A stretch of 64,000 nt of DNA from an uncultured Desulfatitalea sp. (lineage in GTDB: Bacteria; Desulfobacterota; Desulfobacteria; Desulfobacterales; Desulfosarcinaceae), in the NCBI GenBank assembly GCA_937868765.1, contig CALMNL010000004.1, positions 1,004,749 to 1,068,748 on the forward strand, given 5' to 3'. Shown in pieces: positions 54,075 to 61,286 of this stretch (position 1 is its first letter; every line of letters begins with the position of its first letter). Under the pieces are notes generated by a model. It did not search any database. It was not told where the DNA came from and was given only the letters and a program-made list of their open reading frames with translations. The position numbers and the translations under genes were made by a program.

Positions 54075-54179
54075 CCATATCGCCAAAAGATCTACCTCAT
54101 GAAGAAGTTTTCAAGGCAATCGAGAAAGAGGCTTGTGTCACGATCGAAATAAAAAACTTTTGATCACGCTTCGGAAGCC

Positions 54180-54208
54180 GACAGGGGAGCCGGCTCCGGG
54201 TGACTGTC
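54180..54208. terminator. Hairpin between convergent genes, possible bidirectional terminator
   Basis: GACAG (54180-54184) pairs with CTGTC (54204-54208), and inside this GAGCC pairs with GGCTC. It lies between the zinc-ribbon gene (plus) and the acyl-CoA ligase gene (minus). There is no long T-run, so it is a weak candidate. Confidence 0.4.
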
Positions 54209-54225
54209 TGCATCAATTCCGAAAG

Positions 54226-55878
54226 CTATGAGTATAGAAACCGCTTTATCTTCCGCGAAGGCGTCTTCTCGAATTCTTCCTTCATGATTTCGATCTTGGA
54301 AACCGTGCAATACGAGGAGACCTTTGTATTCAGCGCCTTGCGGTTCTTTTCCATCAGCGCGATCAATGCATCGTCGTCGATCTTTTCCGCTTTCATCCTT
54401 TCGGCCGAGGGGAATACGAGGGCCGTGAGGCGATTGTCTCTTTGAACCACCAGGGACTCTTCCACCAGCGGCATGGTGTTGAGTTTGGCTTCTATTTCCT
54501 CGGGATAGACGTTCTGCCCGGAGGGTCCGAGCAGCATGGTCTTTTTGCGTCCGCGGATGAAGATATTTCCCTGCGCATCGATGACGCCCAGATCTCCGGT
54601 GCCGAGCCAGCCGTCTGCGGACAGGATCGAGCGGGTCTCCTTTCCGTTTTTATAATACCCCAGCATGACATTGGTGCCCTTGACCATGATTTCTCCCGGA
54701 ACGTTGGCCGGATCGTCCGAAGCGATCCGAACGGCGAGGGAGTCGACGATCCGGCCGACCGAGTACTTCCCGAAGGAGTCCCAGGGCGCATAGCTGATCA
54801 GCGGCCCGCATTCGGTCATGCCATATCCCACCGTATAACGGAAACGGATGCGGTGCAGAAAATTTTCCACCTCGGGATTCAGGGCCGCGCCGCCGATGAT
54901 GATCAGAATGAAATTGCCGCCGAAAAGCTGTTCGAGCTTTTTGCGAAGCACGGTGTTGAGGATGCTTTTGAGCAGCGGCAGTTTGAACAGGGGCGCCGCT
55001 TTTCCACTCAGCAGCGGCTTGATTTTGCTGCCGTAGATTTTTTCGAAGATCAACGGAACGGATAGTATCAACCGCGGCCGTATCTCTGAAAACGCTTTGA
55101 GGAGTATGGTCGGGGAGGGCATCCGGTCGAGAAAGGTGATGTGGCATCCGCGGGAAAACGGAAACAGGAATTCAAACGCGCAACCAAAGGCATGGGCCGT
55201 GGGCAGAAACGAGAGGATGGTGTCGCCGGGATGGAGCGGCATGTTCTGCTGGGCGAAAACGACATTGGCCAGAAGGCTTCTCATGGGCAGCATGACCCCT
55301 TTGGAGAAACCCGTGGTTCCCGAGGTGTAGACAATGGACGCGAGGGCTTCCGGACCATCCTGCCCCTCGGCTTTTGCGCCCAACAGGCCCGCTGAAAGGG
55401 GCGCGCCATCATCTTTTGCGGCATCGATCCGGCCGACCTGCCGGGAGAATTCCTCCAGGCCGGACAGGGCCCTGAAATCATCCAGCGAGAGGACGGGGAC
55501 GGGAACCGCTTTTCCCGACGAATTCATCTTCTTGAAGATGTCGTCGGCGCAGAAGAGCATCCGGGCGTCCGAGTGTTCGAGAATGTGAAAGATCTCTTCC
55601 GGTTTGAATTCGGGCAGCACCGGCACCACCACCGCGCCGTACAGCAGTGTTGCCAGGTAGGCGGTGGCCCAGTTGGCCGAGTTTCTTCCCAGTACCGCCA
55701 CTTTACTGCCTTGCCCGATTCCGCAGGCCGCCAAGAGATCATGAATCGCCAGGATCCGGAAGGCCAGTTGCCCGTAGGTGACGGGCGCATGGCCGTTGCC
55801 CATATAGTCCGAGAAGGCGGGTCGGGTGCGGTTTTCGATGATGCTTTTGACAAACAGGCCGATCAAGGTGTCGTTCAT
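54226..55878 (-). CDS. Long-chain acyl-CoA synthetase (AMP-forming ligase)
   Basis: This 550-aa protein belongs to the ANL superfamily. The AMP-binding P-loop is IVYTSGTTGFSKGVMLP. Further motifs are YGMTECGPLISYAPWD (A5) and GWLGTGDLGVIDAQG (A7). The A10 region near the C-terminus is TPSRKIKRFLYS with the catalytic Lys. It activates a carboxylic acid, probably a fatty acid, to the acyl-CoA; chain length is unknown. It lies on the minus strand, convergent with the zinc-ribbon gene. The region upstream of its start holds a 360-nt non-coding stretch with two hairpins. Confidence 0.9.
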   Translation of the reverse strand: MNDTLIGLFVKSIIENRTRPAFSDYMGNGHAPVTYGQLAFRILAIHDLLAACGIGQGSKVAVLGRNSANWATAYLATLLYGAVVVPVLPEFKPEEIFHILEHSDARMLFCADDIFKKMNSSGKAVPVPVLSLDDFRALSGLEEFSRQVGRIDAAKDDGAPLSAGLLGAKAEGQDGPEALASIVYTSGTTGFSKGVMLPMRSLLANVVFAQQNMPLHPGDTILSFLPTAHAFGCAFEFLFPFSRGCHITFLDRMPSPTILLKAFSEIRPRLILSVPLIFEKIYGSKIKPLLSGKAAPLFKLPLLKSILNTVLRKKLEQLFGGNFILIIIGGAALNPEVENFLHRIRFRYTVGYGMTECGPLISYAPWDSFGKYSVGRIVDSLAVRIASDDPANVPGEIMVKGTNVMLGYYKNGKETRSILSADGWLGTGDLGVIDAQGNIFIRGRKKTMLLGPSGQNVYPEEIEAKLNTMPLVEESLVVQRDNRLTALVFPSAERMKAEKIDDDALIALMEKNRKALNTKVSSYCTVSKIEIMKEEFEKTPSRKIKRFLYS

Positions 55879-56238
55879 AGTCCCATCCAGTCGTCGAAAT
55901 TCCCTGCTCTATTCAGTTTCCGCTGACGATTCACACCCGCGGGCATGCATCATGCCGTGTCGGCGGGTGCAAAAATTGCGGCCGTATCCTTATCCACATA
56001 TTTTTCAAAAAATCAAGCTCTCGGTCGTTTGTTTAATCATTCCGGTCAAATGCGATATGTTTCGCCTCGAGAGCCGCCCACCGGCCAAAACAGACCACCT
56101 TGCTTGCGCCGGATGAAACAGAGGGGAGCGGCCGCAGGTGCCTGCCGTTCCCCTGATCCTGTTTCGTCCTTCACACCTTGCTGAACAAGCCCGAAAATGC
56201 ATTCAACCAAGCCACGCGCCGAACACTTAAGTGATGGA
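55879..56238. other. 360-nt intergenic region with two inverted repeats
   Basis: Between the acyl-CoA ligase and AHSA1 genes (both minus strand) there is no credible gene. CACCCGC (55934-55940) pairs with GCGGGTG (55963-55969). A longer stem-loop at 56115-56165 has arms GAAACAG/CTGTTTC, an imperfect GGGGAGCGG/CCGTTCCCC and an inner GCAGG/CCTGC. The second lies 73 nt after the AHSA1 stop in its direction of transcription and is a candidate terminator for that operon. The A/T-rich part in between may hold the ligase promoter. Confidence 0.5.
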
Positions 56239-56667
56239 TCAGTGCATCACCCTATCAAGCTGGTCCAGAATCGTTCCCCAGCCGGCTGCATGCATGGCGC
56301 GTTTTTCTTCATCGATGAACTTCACATGCAGTAGCGAAACCTTTGTCTGATGGCCGCCTGCTTTGGTGAAGTTCAGGGTCACCCTGCTGTCATCGAGCGA
56401 GACATGAGATTTCCAGGTGAAGACCAGCTTGTCAGGACGCTTGATTTCCAGGTACACCCCCGTATGCGGCAGATTCTCTTCGCCGACGTGCATAACGATC
56501 GTGAATTTACCGCCCTCGCGGGGATCGTTATGCACCTCGGATTCAGGATTGCCCGGTGTGCACGCCGACAGGAATTTCGACATTGTTTTCGGGTCCAACC
56601 ACGCATCGAAGACTTTTTCGATGGGTGCATGGATAATCTTGTCTATATTTACTTTAAGTTCAGTCAT
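56239..56667 (-). CDS. AHSA1/SRPBCC-family ligand-binding protein
   Basis: This 142-aa protein starts INIDKIIHAPIEKVFDAWLD-like (ELKVNIDKIIHAPIEKVFDA), the typical beta-strand and helix of the AHSA1/START-like fold. KLVFTWKSHVSLDDSRVTL and the closing helix WGTILDQLDRVMH are typical. The fold binds hydrophobic ligands or acts as a co-chaperone domain; the specific role is unknown. It lies one base after the ArsR-type regulator stop on the same strand, a very common gene pair, and is presumably controlled by it. Confidence 0.88.
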   Translation of the reverse strand: MTELKVNIDKIIHAPIEKVFDAWLDPKTMSKFLSACTPGNPESEVHNDPREGGKFTIVMHVGEENLPHTGVYLEIKRPDKLVFTWKSHVSLDDSRVTLNFTKAGGHQTKVSLLHVKFIDEEKRAMHAAGWGTILDQLDRVMH

Positions 56668-56668
56668 T

Positions 56669-57007
56669 TCAAATACCTCCGTCTTTCAAGATTTCATCGA
56701 GTCTTTCCAGGCGCAACTCCCAGATTGATTTGAGCTGCTTGAACCATTTTTCCACTAATTGGACCCGTTCGATTCTGGGTTCGATCCAATGGGTTCTACC
56801 GATGGTCCTGCGCGCCACCAGTCCGGCTTTTTCCAATACCTTGATATGCTTGGAGATGGCATTCAAGGACATGTCGTAAAGGCTCGCCAGGTCGGTGACG
56901 CGGCTGGTGCCTTGCTGGCAGAGTTGGGTCAAGAGGGAGCGGCGCGTGGTATCACTCACTGCCTTGAGTATTTCGGAAAGCCTCTGATCGTTTGGATATT
57001 CAACCAT
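56669..57007 (-). CDS. ArsR-family transcriptional regulator (SdpR-like)
   Basis: This 112-aa protein starts at the ATG at 57007; a longer frame to 57214 crosses the operator and is not used. The winged helix is clear: ILKAVSDTTRRSLLTQLCQQ, TDLASLYDMSLNAISKHIKVL and LVARRTIGRTHWIEP. There is no CxCxxC metal-binding motif of the ArsR/SmtB metal sensors, so a non-metal ligand is likely, as for ArsR/AHSA1 pairs. A 24-bp perfect palindrome overlaps its start codon, indicating tight autorepression. It is co-directional with the AHSA1 gene and divergent from sixA. Confidence 0.88.
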   Translation of the reverse strand: MVEYPNDQRLSEILKAVSDTTRRSLLTQLCQQGTSRVTDLASLYDMSLNAISKHIKVLEKAGLVARRTIGRTHWIEPRIERVQLVEKWFKQLKSIWELRLERLDEILKDGGI

Positions 57008-57019
57008 GTGGTTGAATAT
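56996..57019. promoter_or_regulatory. 24-bp perfect palindrome over the ArsR start codon (operator)
   Basis: ATATTCAACCA-TG-TGGTTGAATAT has 11-bp perfect arms and a 2-bp spacer. The ArsR-type regulator's start codon lies at 57005-57007, inside the site. ArsR repressors usually bind such long inverted repeats near their own start. Binding is inferred from position and symmetry. Confidence 0.75.
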
Positions 57020-57173
57020 AAGCAAGCCCGGTTTATTGTCAACCAGGAGAAAATGGCGCCAGGGCCGACACGCGTCTTGCCCGGTAACGGTGACACCGCA
57101 TTGACCTCTCGGTCGGGAAGGAATATGACGGACGGCGAAGGGACTTTCCTTGAATGATGATAAGGAGAAAATC

Positions 57174-57635
57174 ATGTCGTTATATCTGGTCCAACACGGA
57201 AAGAGTCTGCCCAAAGAGGCCGATCCGGAAAAAGGGCTCTCCGAAGAAGGCCTCGCCGAAGTGCGGCGGATCGCCGGGGTGGCAGCCGGTTACGGCGTCA
57301 AGGTGGACAAGATCTCCCATAGCGGTAAAAAGCGCGCCCGGCAGACCGCGGAAATCTTTGCCGCCTTCTTGAAGCCCGAGAATGGGGTCGACCAAATCAA
57401 AGGGATCGACCCGTTGGATGACGCAGCACTTTTTTCAGCGAACCTGTCCGCGCAAGAGAATCGCATGCTGGTCGGCCACCTGCCTTTCATGGAGCGGCTG
57501 ACCGCCTACCTGATCATCGGCGCGACCGAGCCGCCGCCGTTCAAGTTTCAAAACGGTGGCATCGTCTGTCTGGACCGGCTTGCGGATACCCGCCGGTGGA
57601 TCATCAAGTGGGCATTGATGCCGAATATCGGATAG
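57174..57635 (+). CDS. sixA: SixA-type phosphohistidine phosphatase
   Basis: This 153-aa protein starts at the ATG at 57174 behind TAAGGAGA. It has the phosphohistidine-phosphatase motif LYLVQHGKSLPKEADPEKGL, where the RHG of the histidine-phosphatase superfamily is QHG as in SixA proteins. SHSGKKRARQTAEIFAAF and a second catalytic His in MLVGHLPFMERL follow. SixA removes phosphate from phosphohistidine, for example on HPt domains or phosphotransferase proteins. It is divergent from the ArsR gene across a 166-nt region. Confidence 0.87.
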   Translation: MSLYLVQHGKSLPKEADPEKGLSEEGLAEVRRIAGVAAGYGVKVDKISHSGKKRARQTAEIFAAFLKPENGVDQIKGIDPLDDAALFSANLSAQENRMLVGHLPFMERLTAYLIIGATEPPPFKFQNGGIVCLDRLADTRRWIIKWALMPNIG

Positions 57636-57952
57636 AGCAGCCCCAGGTCCTCGCCTTTTGCCGGTCGCCGAATCGCTTCCGATGGCCGCACCGCACCATC
57701 TGTTCCGTCTGGCAACCCGGGTCGTCTATCAGCACACGCCACACCCAAGATATCGACGCCGCCCTTGCGTCCCCCTGGGCAGGCTTCTATGCAGGGTCAG
57801 CGCCGCCGTCGTCCATCCTTTCAAAATTATAATGTGACAGAAAGGTTTGGGTAATGAACCCATGCTAATTTGGAGGGTATCCGGCCGTGCACAGGCAAAC
57901 GGCGGCACAGAGCCCCGGGCAGTGCCGCATTCCATTTAGAACAGGGGGACGC
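57636..57952. other. Intergenic region with a candidate -10 box
   Basis: The 317 nt between sixA and the membrane-protein gene contain no credible gene. A perfect TATAAT (57828-57833) lies in an A/T-rich stretch; the matching -35 at about 57805 is poor. CAGGGGGA before 57953 is the ribosome site of the next gene. Nothing else was recognised. Confidence 0.45.
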
Positions 57953-58348
57953 ATGAGGGTATTGATTGGAGCTGTATTGCTGTCGTCGGCCACCTTTTCA
58001 TTTTTCCTCGTGCTTCTGTGGGCCCGCAATCCCCGCCGGCCCAAATGGGCATCGGACGCCTTGATCGGCAACCTCTACTGCCCCCTCCTGGTTTCATCGG
58101 GCATAGTGGGGATCGCGCTTTTCGTTTCGGGCCTGTACAACTTCTCGGCTTACGGAAGCACGCTCACCGACGCCTTGCTGGCGGCAGCCATCCTCTCCCT
58201 CACGGCCATCGGCGTAAAGGCCATGAAAGTAAAAGCCCGCCTTGCCGCCTATGAAAGACCGGCGGCAGAAACGAAAAGCGCCGCCGCCTCCCAGGATAAG
58301 GGGACGCTGCCCGACACCATAGGCGCTGGCTCACAGGCAACCGGTTAA
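57953..58348 (+). CDS. Small membrane protein, 131 aa
   Basis: The start at 57953 is chosen for the GGGGGA just upstream; the frame to 57887 has no ribosome site. Three hydrophobic segments are seen (VLIGAVLLSSATFSFFLVLLW, LLVSSGIVGIALFVSGLYNF, LLAAAILSLTAIGV). A charged C-terminal tail of about 40 residues (KVKARLAAYERPAAETKS) follows. No family is recognised. It converges on the acyltransferase gene. Confidence 0.6.
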   Translation: MRVLIGAVLLSSATFSFFLVLLWARNPRRPKWASDALIGNLYCPLLVSSGIVGIALFVSGLYNFSAYGSTLTDALLAAAILSLTAIGVKAMKVKARLAAYERPAAETKSAAASQDKGTLPDTIGAGSQATG

Positions 58349-58446
58349 TTTCCTCCCGGTCTAGCACGAAGATTTTTGCATCCTTCCTGAAGCCTAAAAA
58401 CCTGTTGAATTCATTGCTGGAAGCGAACCTTGGACGATGGGCGCCG

Positions 58447-59586
58447 TTAATCGCGCCTGGCCTTTGCCGCGTCGGCGCGGACCAGGTTCGTGGAAAGGAT
58501 ATTTTTGGGCTTGATTCGAAGGATTCCCATGTAACTGGAGATCTGCCGGCTCAAAGTTTCCTTGTACGAAAGTGCCCGCTTTTCAATAACGTGCCACGAT
58601 ATGAAGGCCATACCCATGGCCCCGGCCAGGGCAGTGGCATTGATCAGGTTGGGGCTGCGATGGCCCAGGTAATATATGCTCAATTGTTGCAGGGGAAAGG
58701 CGTAGAGGTATAACCCATAAGAAAAATCACCATATTTATCCAATCTGGGTAACCGGATCCGCGGATGCATACTGGTCAACATGATGAGGTAGGCGTAGCA
58801 TGAGAGCGCCACAACATGATAATAGGGCGTCTTCCATAGAAGGAATGAAACGCCTGCAAGCAGGACCACCCCGTAAAGATTGAGCGGTATTCTCTCTTTG
58901 TTGACATACAATATGCTGCCAAACAGGAAGGACAGGCTCATATGAATGTGCCCAGGTTTCAACAGTAGCAAATTGTTGTCCGGCTTGATCAACCCGAAAA
59001 GGATTATGCCGGCCGCCAGGAGATTGAAGATCCAAGGCTTCTTGAAGAGGCCGATCAGACCTGCTGCCCCCACCAGTACATACATCAAGAACTCGATGGG
59101 CAGGGTCCATAAGGACCCATTTATGCCGCCCTTCCAGGGCAAGGTATTAAAGACGCCGGGCAGATTGAATTGTATATTGATCAGGGAGCCATTGAAGAAC
59201 AGGTATTCCAAGGTTTGCTTGTGTAGGAGGTAGGCTGATTTAGGCAATTCTGTCACATGCAGTCCGACAACCAATACACAAAAAAGGACGGCCATGATGA
59301 GGGCCGGATAGATTCTCAAAATTCTGGCCACAAAATAATCGACCAAATGACCGCGTCTGATGAAACTGGCCGTTATCAGATACCCGGACATCACAAAAAA
59401 GAGCATCACGCCCAGACCGGGTAAAGCCCTCTTGTAGGGGGAGATGGATTTGAGGCATCCTGATATTGGGTCCAGCCAGCCATGCTTTCCCAAGCATAGA
59501 TTGTATCCATGGCCGTACAATACCATCAGCGCCGCAAGATATCTCATTGTGCCGATATTGTTCTTATGCATCCGAAATAGAACCAT
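58447..59586 (-). CDS. Acyltransferase-3 family membrane O-acyltransferase
   Basis: This 379-aa protein has about 10 hydrophobic segments. It starts MRYLAALMVLYGHGYNLCLG, with the conserved family His in the GHGY context, and has VMLFFVMSGYLITASFIRRG, the second family hallmark. These enzymes acylate sugars, peptidoglycan or lipids at the inner membrane. The substrate cannot be predicted. It stands between a convergent small membrane-protein gene and an upstream minus-strand membrane-protein gene. Its base composition looks slightly lower in G+C than neighbours, which may point to transfer, but I have not measured it. Confidence 0.85.
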   Translation of the reverse strand: MVLFRMHKNNIGTMRYLAALMVLYGHGYNLCLGKHGWLDPISGCLKSISPYKRALPGLGVMLFFVMSGYLITASFIRRGHLVDYFVARILRIYPALIMAVLFCVLVVGLHVTELPKSAYLLHKQTLEYLFFNGSLINIQFNLPGVFNTLPWKGGINGSLWTLPIEFLMYVLVGAAGLIGLFKKPWIFNLLAAGIILFGLIKPDNNLLLLKPGHIHMSLSFLFGSILYVNKERIPLNLYGVVLLAGVSFLLWKTPYYHVVALSCYAYLIMLTSMHPRIRLPRLDKYGDFSYGLYLYAFPLQQLSIYYLGHRSPNLINATALAGAMGMAFISWHVIEKRALSYKETLSRQISSYMGILRIKPKNILSTNLVRADAAKARRD

Positions 59587-59644
59587 CCTTTTTTATCGAT
59601 GTCTATAGCGGTCGAGAGATTGGAAGTCAAACAATCCGTCGGAG

Positions 59645-60679
59645 CTATTTAGGCCGCAGTTGACCAGATCCGCTTTGGCACGGCCCCTGCTCCGCACCCT
59701 GCTGATCTCTCATGAGCACGGGGATGTACCGACCTTTCAGCGACCGCACCGATATCCGGGAAAGATAGCAAAGCCCCGCGACGGCCAGGCCGATGAGGAT
59801 CCATTCGCCCGCGTCCAGGAGTTCGAATCGGCGATACGTATAGGTGCTGACCAGTTTGATGGTCACCGGCCGGGACAGGGTCCAGACCAGGTGAACGGGG
59901 ATATAGGCGGCCAGGGGCAGAACGGCCCATGCGAAAAGCGGAATCATCCAGACCATGGCGAGACTGAACAGCATGATCAACAAAGGGATCAGCAGATGCA
60001 GCGCGGCGATCTCCCCCAGCGCATACAGCGGCAGGCAGGCGGCCACGACCAGCAGGGTCGAGAGCAAAGCGCCCGGCAGCGGGGAAGATCGAGCGGCACC
60101 GCTTTTTGGGTCCCCTTTTTGAGACACCTTTGCCCGGACCACATCCCGGACCGTGTCGTAGGTATCCGGGGTGCAGTAAAGATGCAGTAAATCCCGCCAC
60201 TGATTTCGCAGCCGGATGGTAAGATGCCGGTCATCGTATCTGGCTTCATAGACCGCGGCCCAGCTGAGGTGGACCCGCTCTTTGGAAATGCTCAGCAAGC
60301 CGGCCCCCGCCGCGGTCGGACTGCCCGCCAGACCGCCGGCCAGTACGGCCAGGCGGGACAGGGTGCGCGCCTTGTGGTCCTCCGATTCATAAGAAACGCC
60401 CTGTTCGGACAATGTAAACCTGGCATGGGAGCGGTTGCCGAAAAGCACCCCCATGATCCCGAGACCAAGCAGGCCCAGGCCGGCCACAACCGCCAGAAAG
60501 ATCAACGCCAGCATCGCAAGACCGTCCATCTCGCCCGTGGCGATCATCATGGGCGCCAGAATCAGCATGCAAACGAGATAGGTGGCGCCCATGGCCATCC
60601 CCCAGGCCTTGACGATATGGGGATTGGTCAGCAGCGGAAATTTCACTTCCCAGGTCATCGGTTCGGTTTTGTGAGGCAT
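59645..60679 (-). CDS. Hypothetical multi-pass membrane protein
   Basis: This 344-aa protein starts at the ATG at 60679 preceded by AGGGGAG; the upstream ATG at 60703 lies before that site. An N-terminal pair of helices (MAMGATYLVCMLILAPMMIA, MLALIFLAVVAGLGLLGLGI) is followed by a soluble PH-like region (RFTLSEQGVSYESEDHKART; VHLSWAAVYEARYDDRHLTI). Several more helices then follow. No family is recognised. It follows the zinc-ribbon/membrane gene by 37 nt on the same strand and probably shares its operon with the large repeat protein. Confidence 0.7.
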   Translation of the reverse strand: MPHKTEPMTWEVKFPLLTNPHIVKAWGMAMGATYLVCMLILAPMMIATGEMDGLAMLALIFLAVVAGLGLLGLGIMGVLFGNRSHARFTLSEQGVSYESEDHKARTLSRLAVLAGGLAGSPTAAGAGLLSISKERVHLSWAAVYEARYDDRHLTIRLRNQWRDLLHLYCTPDTYDTVRDVVRAKVSQKGDPKSGAARSSPLPGALLSTLLVVAACLPLYALGEIAALHLLIPLLIMLFSLAMVWMIPLFAWAVLPLAAYIPVHLVWTLSRPVTIKLVSTYTYRRFELLDAGEWILIGLAVAGLCYLSRISVRSLKGRYIPVLMRDQQGAEQGPCQSGSGQLRPK

Positions 60680-60716
60680 CGGAGCTCCCCTATGGTTTGC
60701 CATCTGCTTCCAGTCA

Positions 60717-61286
60717 CTATTTCAGCAAAGGGCAATGGCAGCGGTGGCAGCGGTCACTGCTCATTTCGTTCAGGCTGGCGCAGGCGTTGCAGAAGACAAT
60801 GGTATCCTTCGACTTGTCGTATTTTTCATAGGAGCGCAAGCTGCCATGATAGCGCACCCGGTCGCCCACCTGGTAGTAATTATACACGGTGTCGTCGTTT
60901 TCCGATGTGATTTCATGTAGTTTTCCGTCGCCCGCGCGGAGTACCACCTTGTACAGCAAGTACTCCCGTGCGTGATAGTCCATGTCCGCGGCATTGCGCC
61001 GGCGCGTCTTTTTGATCACCTGTTTGTCGCACACCGTTGCGTCCCAGCTCTTGGCCCCCTTTTTCGACCGATTGGTGATCCAGGCGATGGCGATGAACAT
61101 GCCGCCGATGCCCAGGCCGATATACAAGGCGTCGGGGTTCTCCATCTCCTTGCCGAGTTCGCCATACAGAAAAAATCCCAGAACGGCGGCGGCCGCGATG
61201 ATGAATGCAAAGATAAATGCATACCGGTCGCTGTCGGCTCGGTATTTGGCGAAGGCCGGATCGTTGATCCTGTTGGAGTAACCCAT
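60717..61286 (-). CDS. DUF3592-like membrane protein with C-terminal zinc ribbon
   Basis: This 189-aa protein has two N-terminal membrane helices (FIFAFIIAAAAVLGFFLYG, LYIGLGIGGMFIAIAWI). A beta-barrel-like part (YKVVLRAGDGKLHEI, YYQVGDRVRYHGSL) resembling DUF3592 follows. The end, CNACASLNEMSSDRCHRCHC, is a zinc-ribbon with paired cysteines. Its start directly abuts the stop of the large repeat-protein gene, so the two are coupled. Function is unknown. Confidence 0.7.
   Translation of the reverse strand: MGYSNRINDPAFAKYRADSDRYAFIFAFIIAAAAVLGFFLYGELGKEMENPDALYIGLGIGGMFIAIAWITNRSKKGAKSWDATVCDKQVIKKTRRRNAADMDYHAREYLLYKVVLRAGDGKLHEITSENDDTVYNYYQVGDRVRYHGSLRSYEKYDKSKDTIVFCNACASLNEMSSDRCHRCHCPLLK

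Noticed and set aside
58447-59586. Acyltransferase gene as part of a transferred island
   Set aside because: It looks somewhat less G+C-rich, but there are no integrase, tRNA, direct repeats or insertion sequences nearby, and I could not measure composition.
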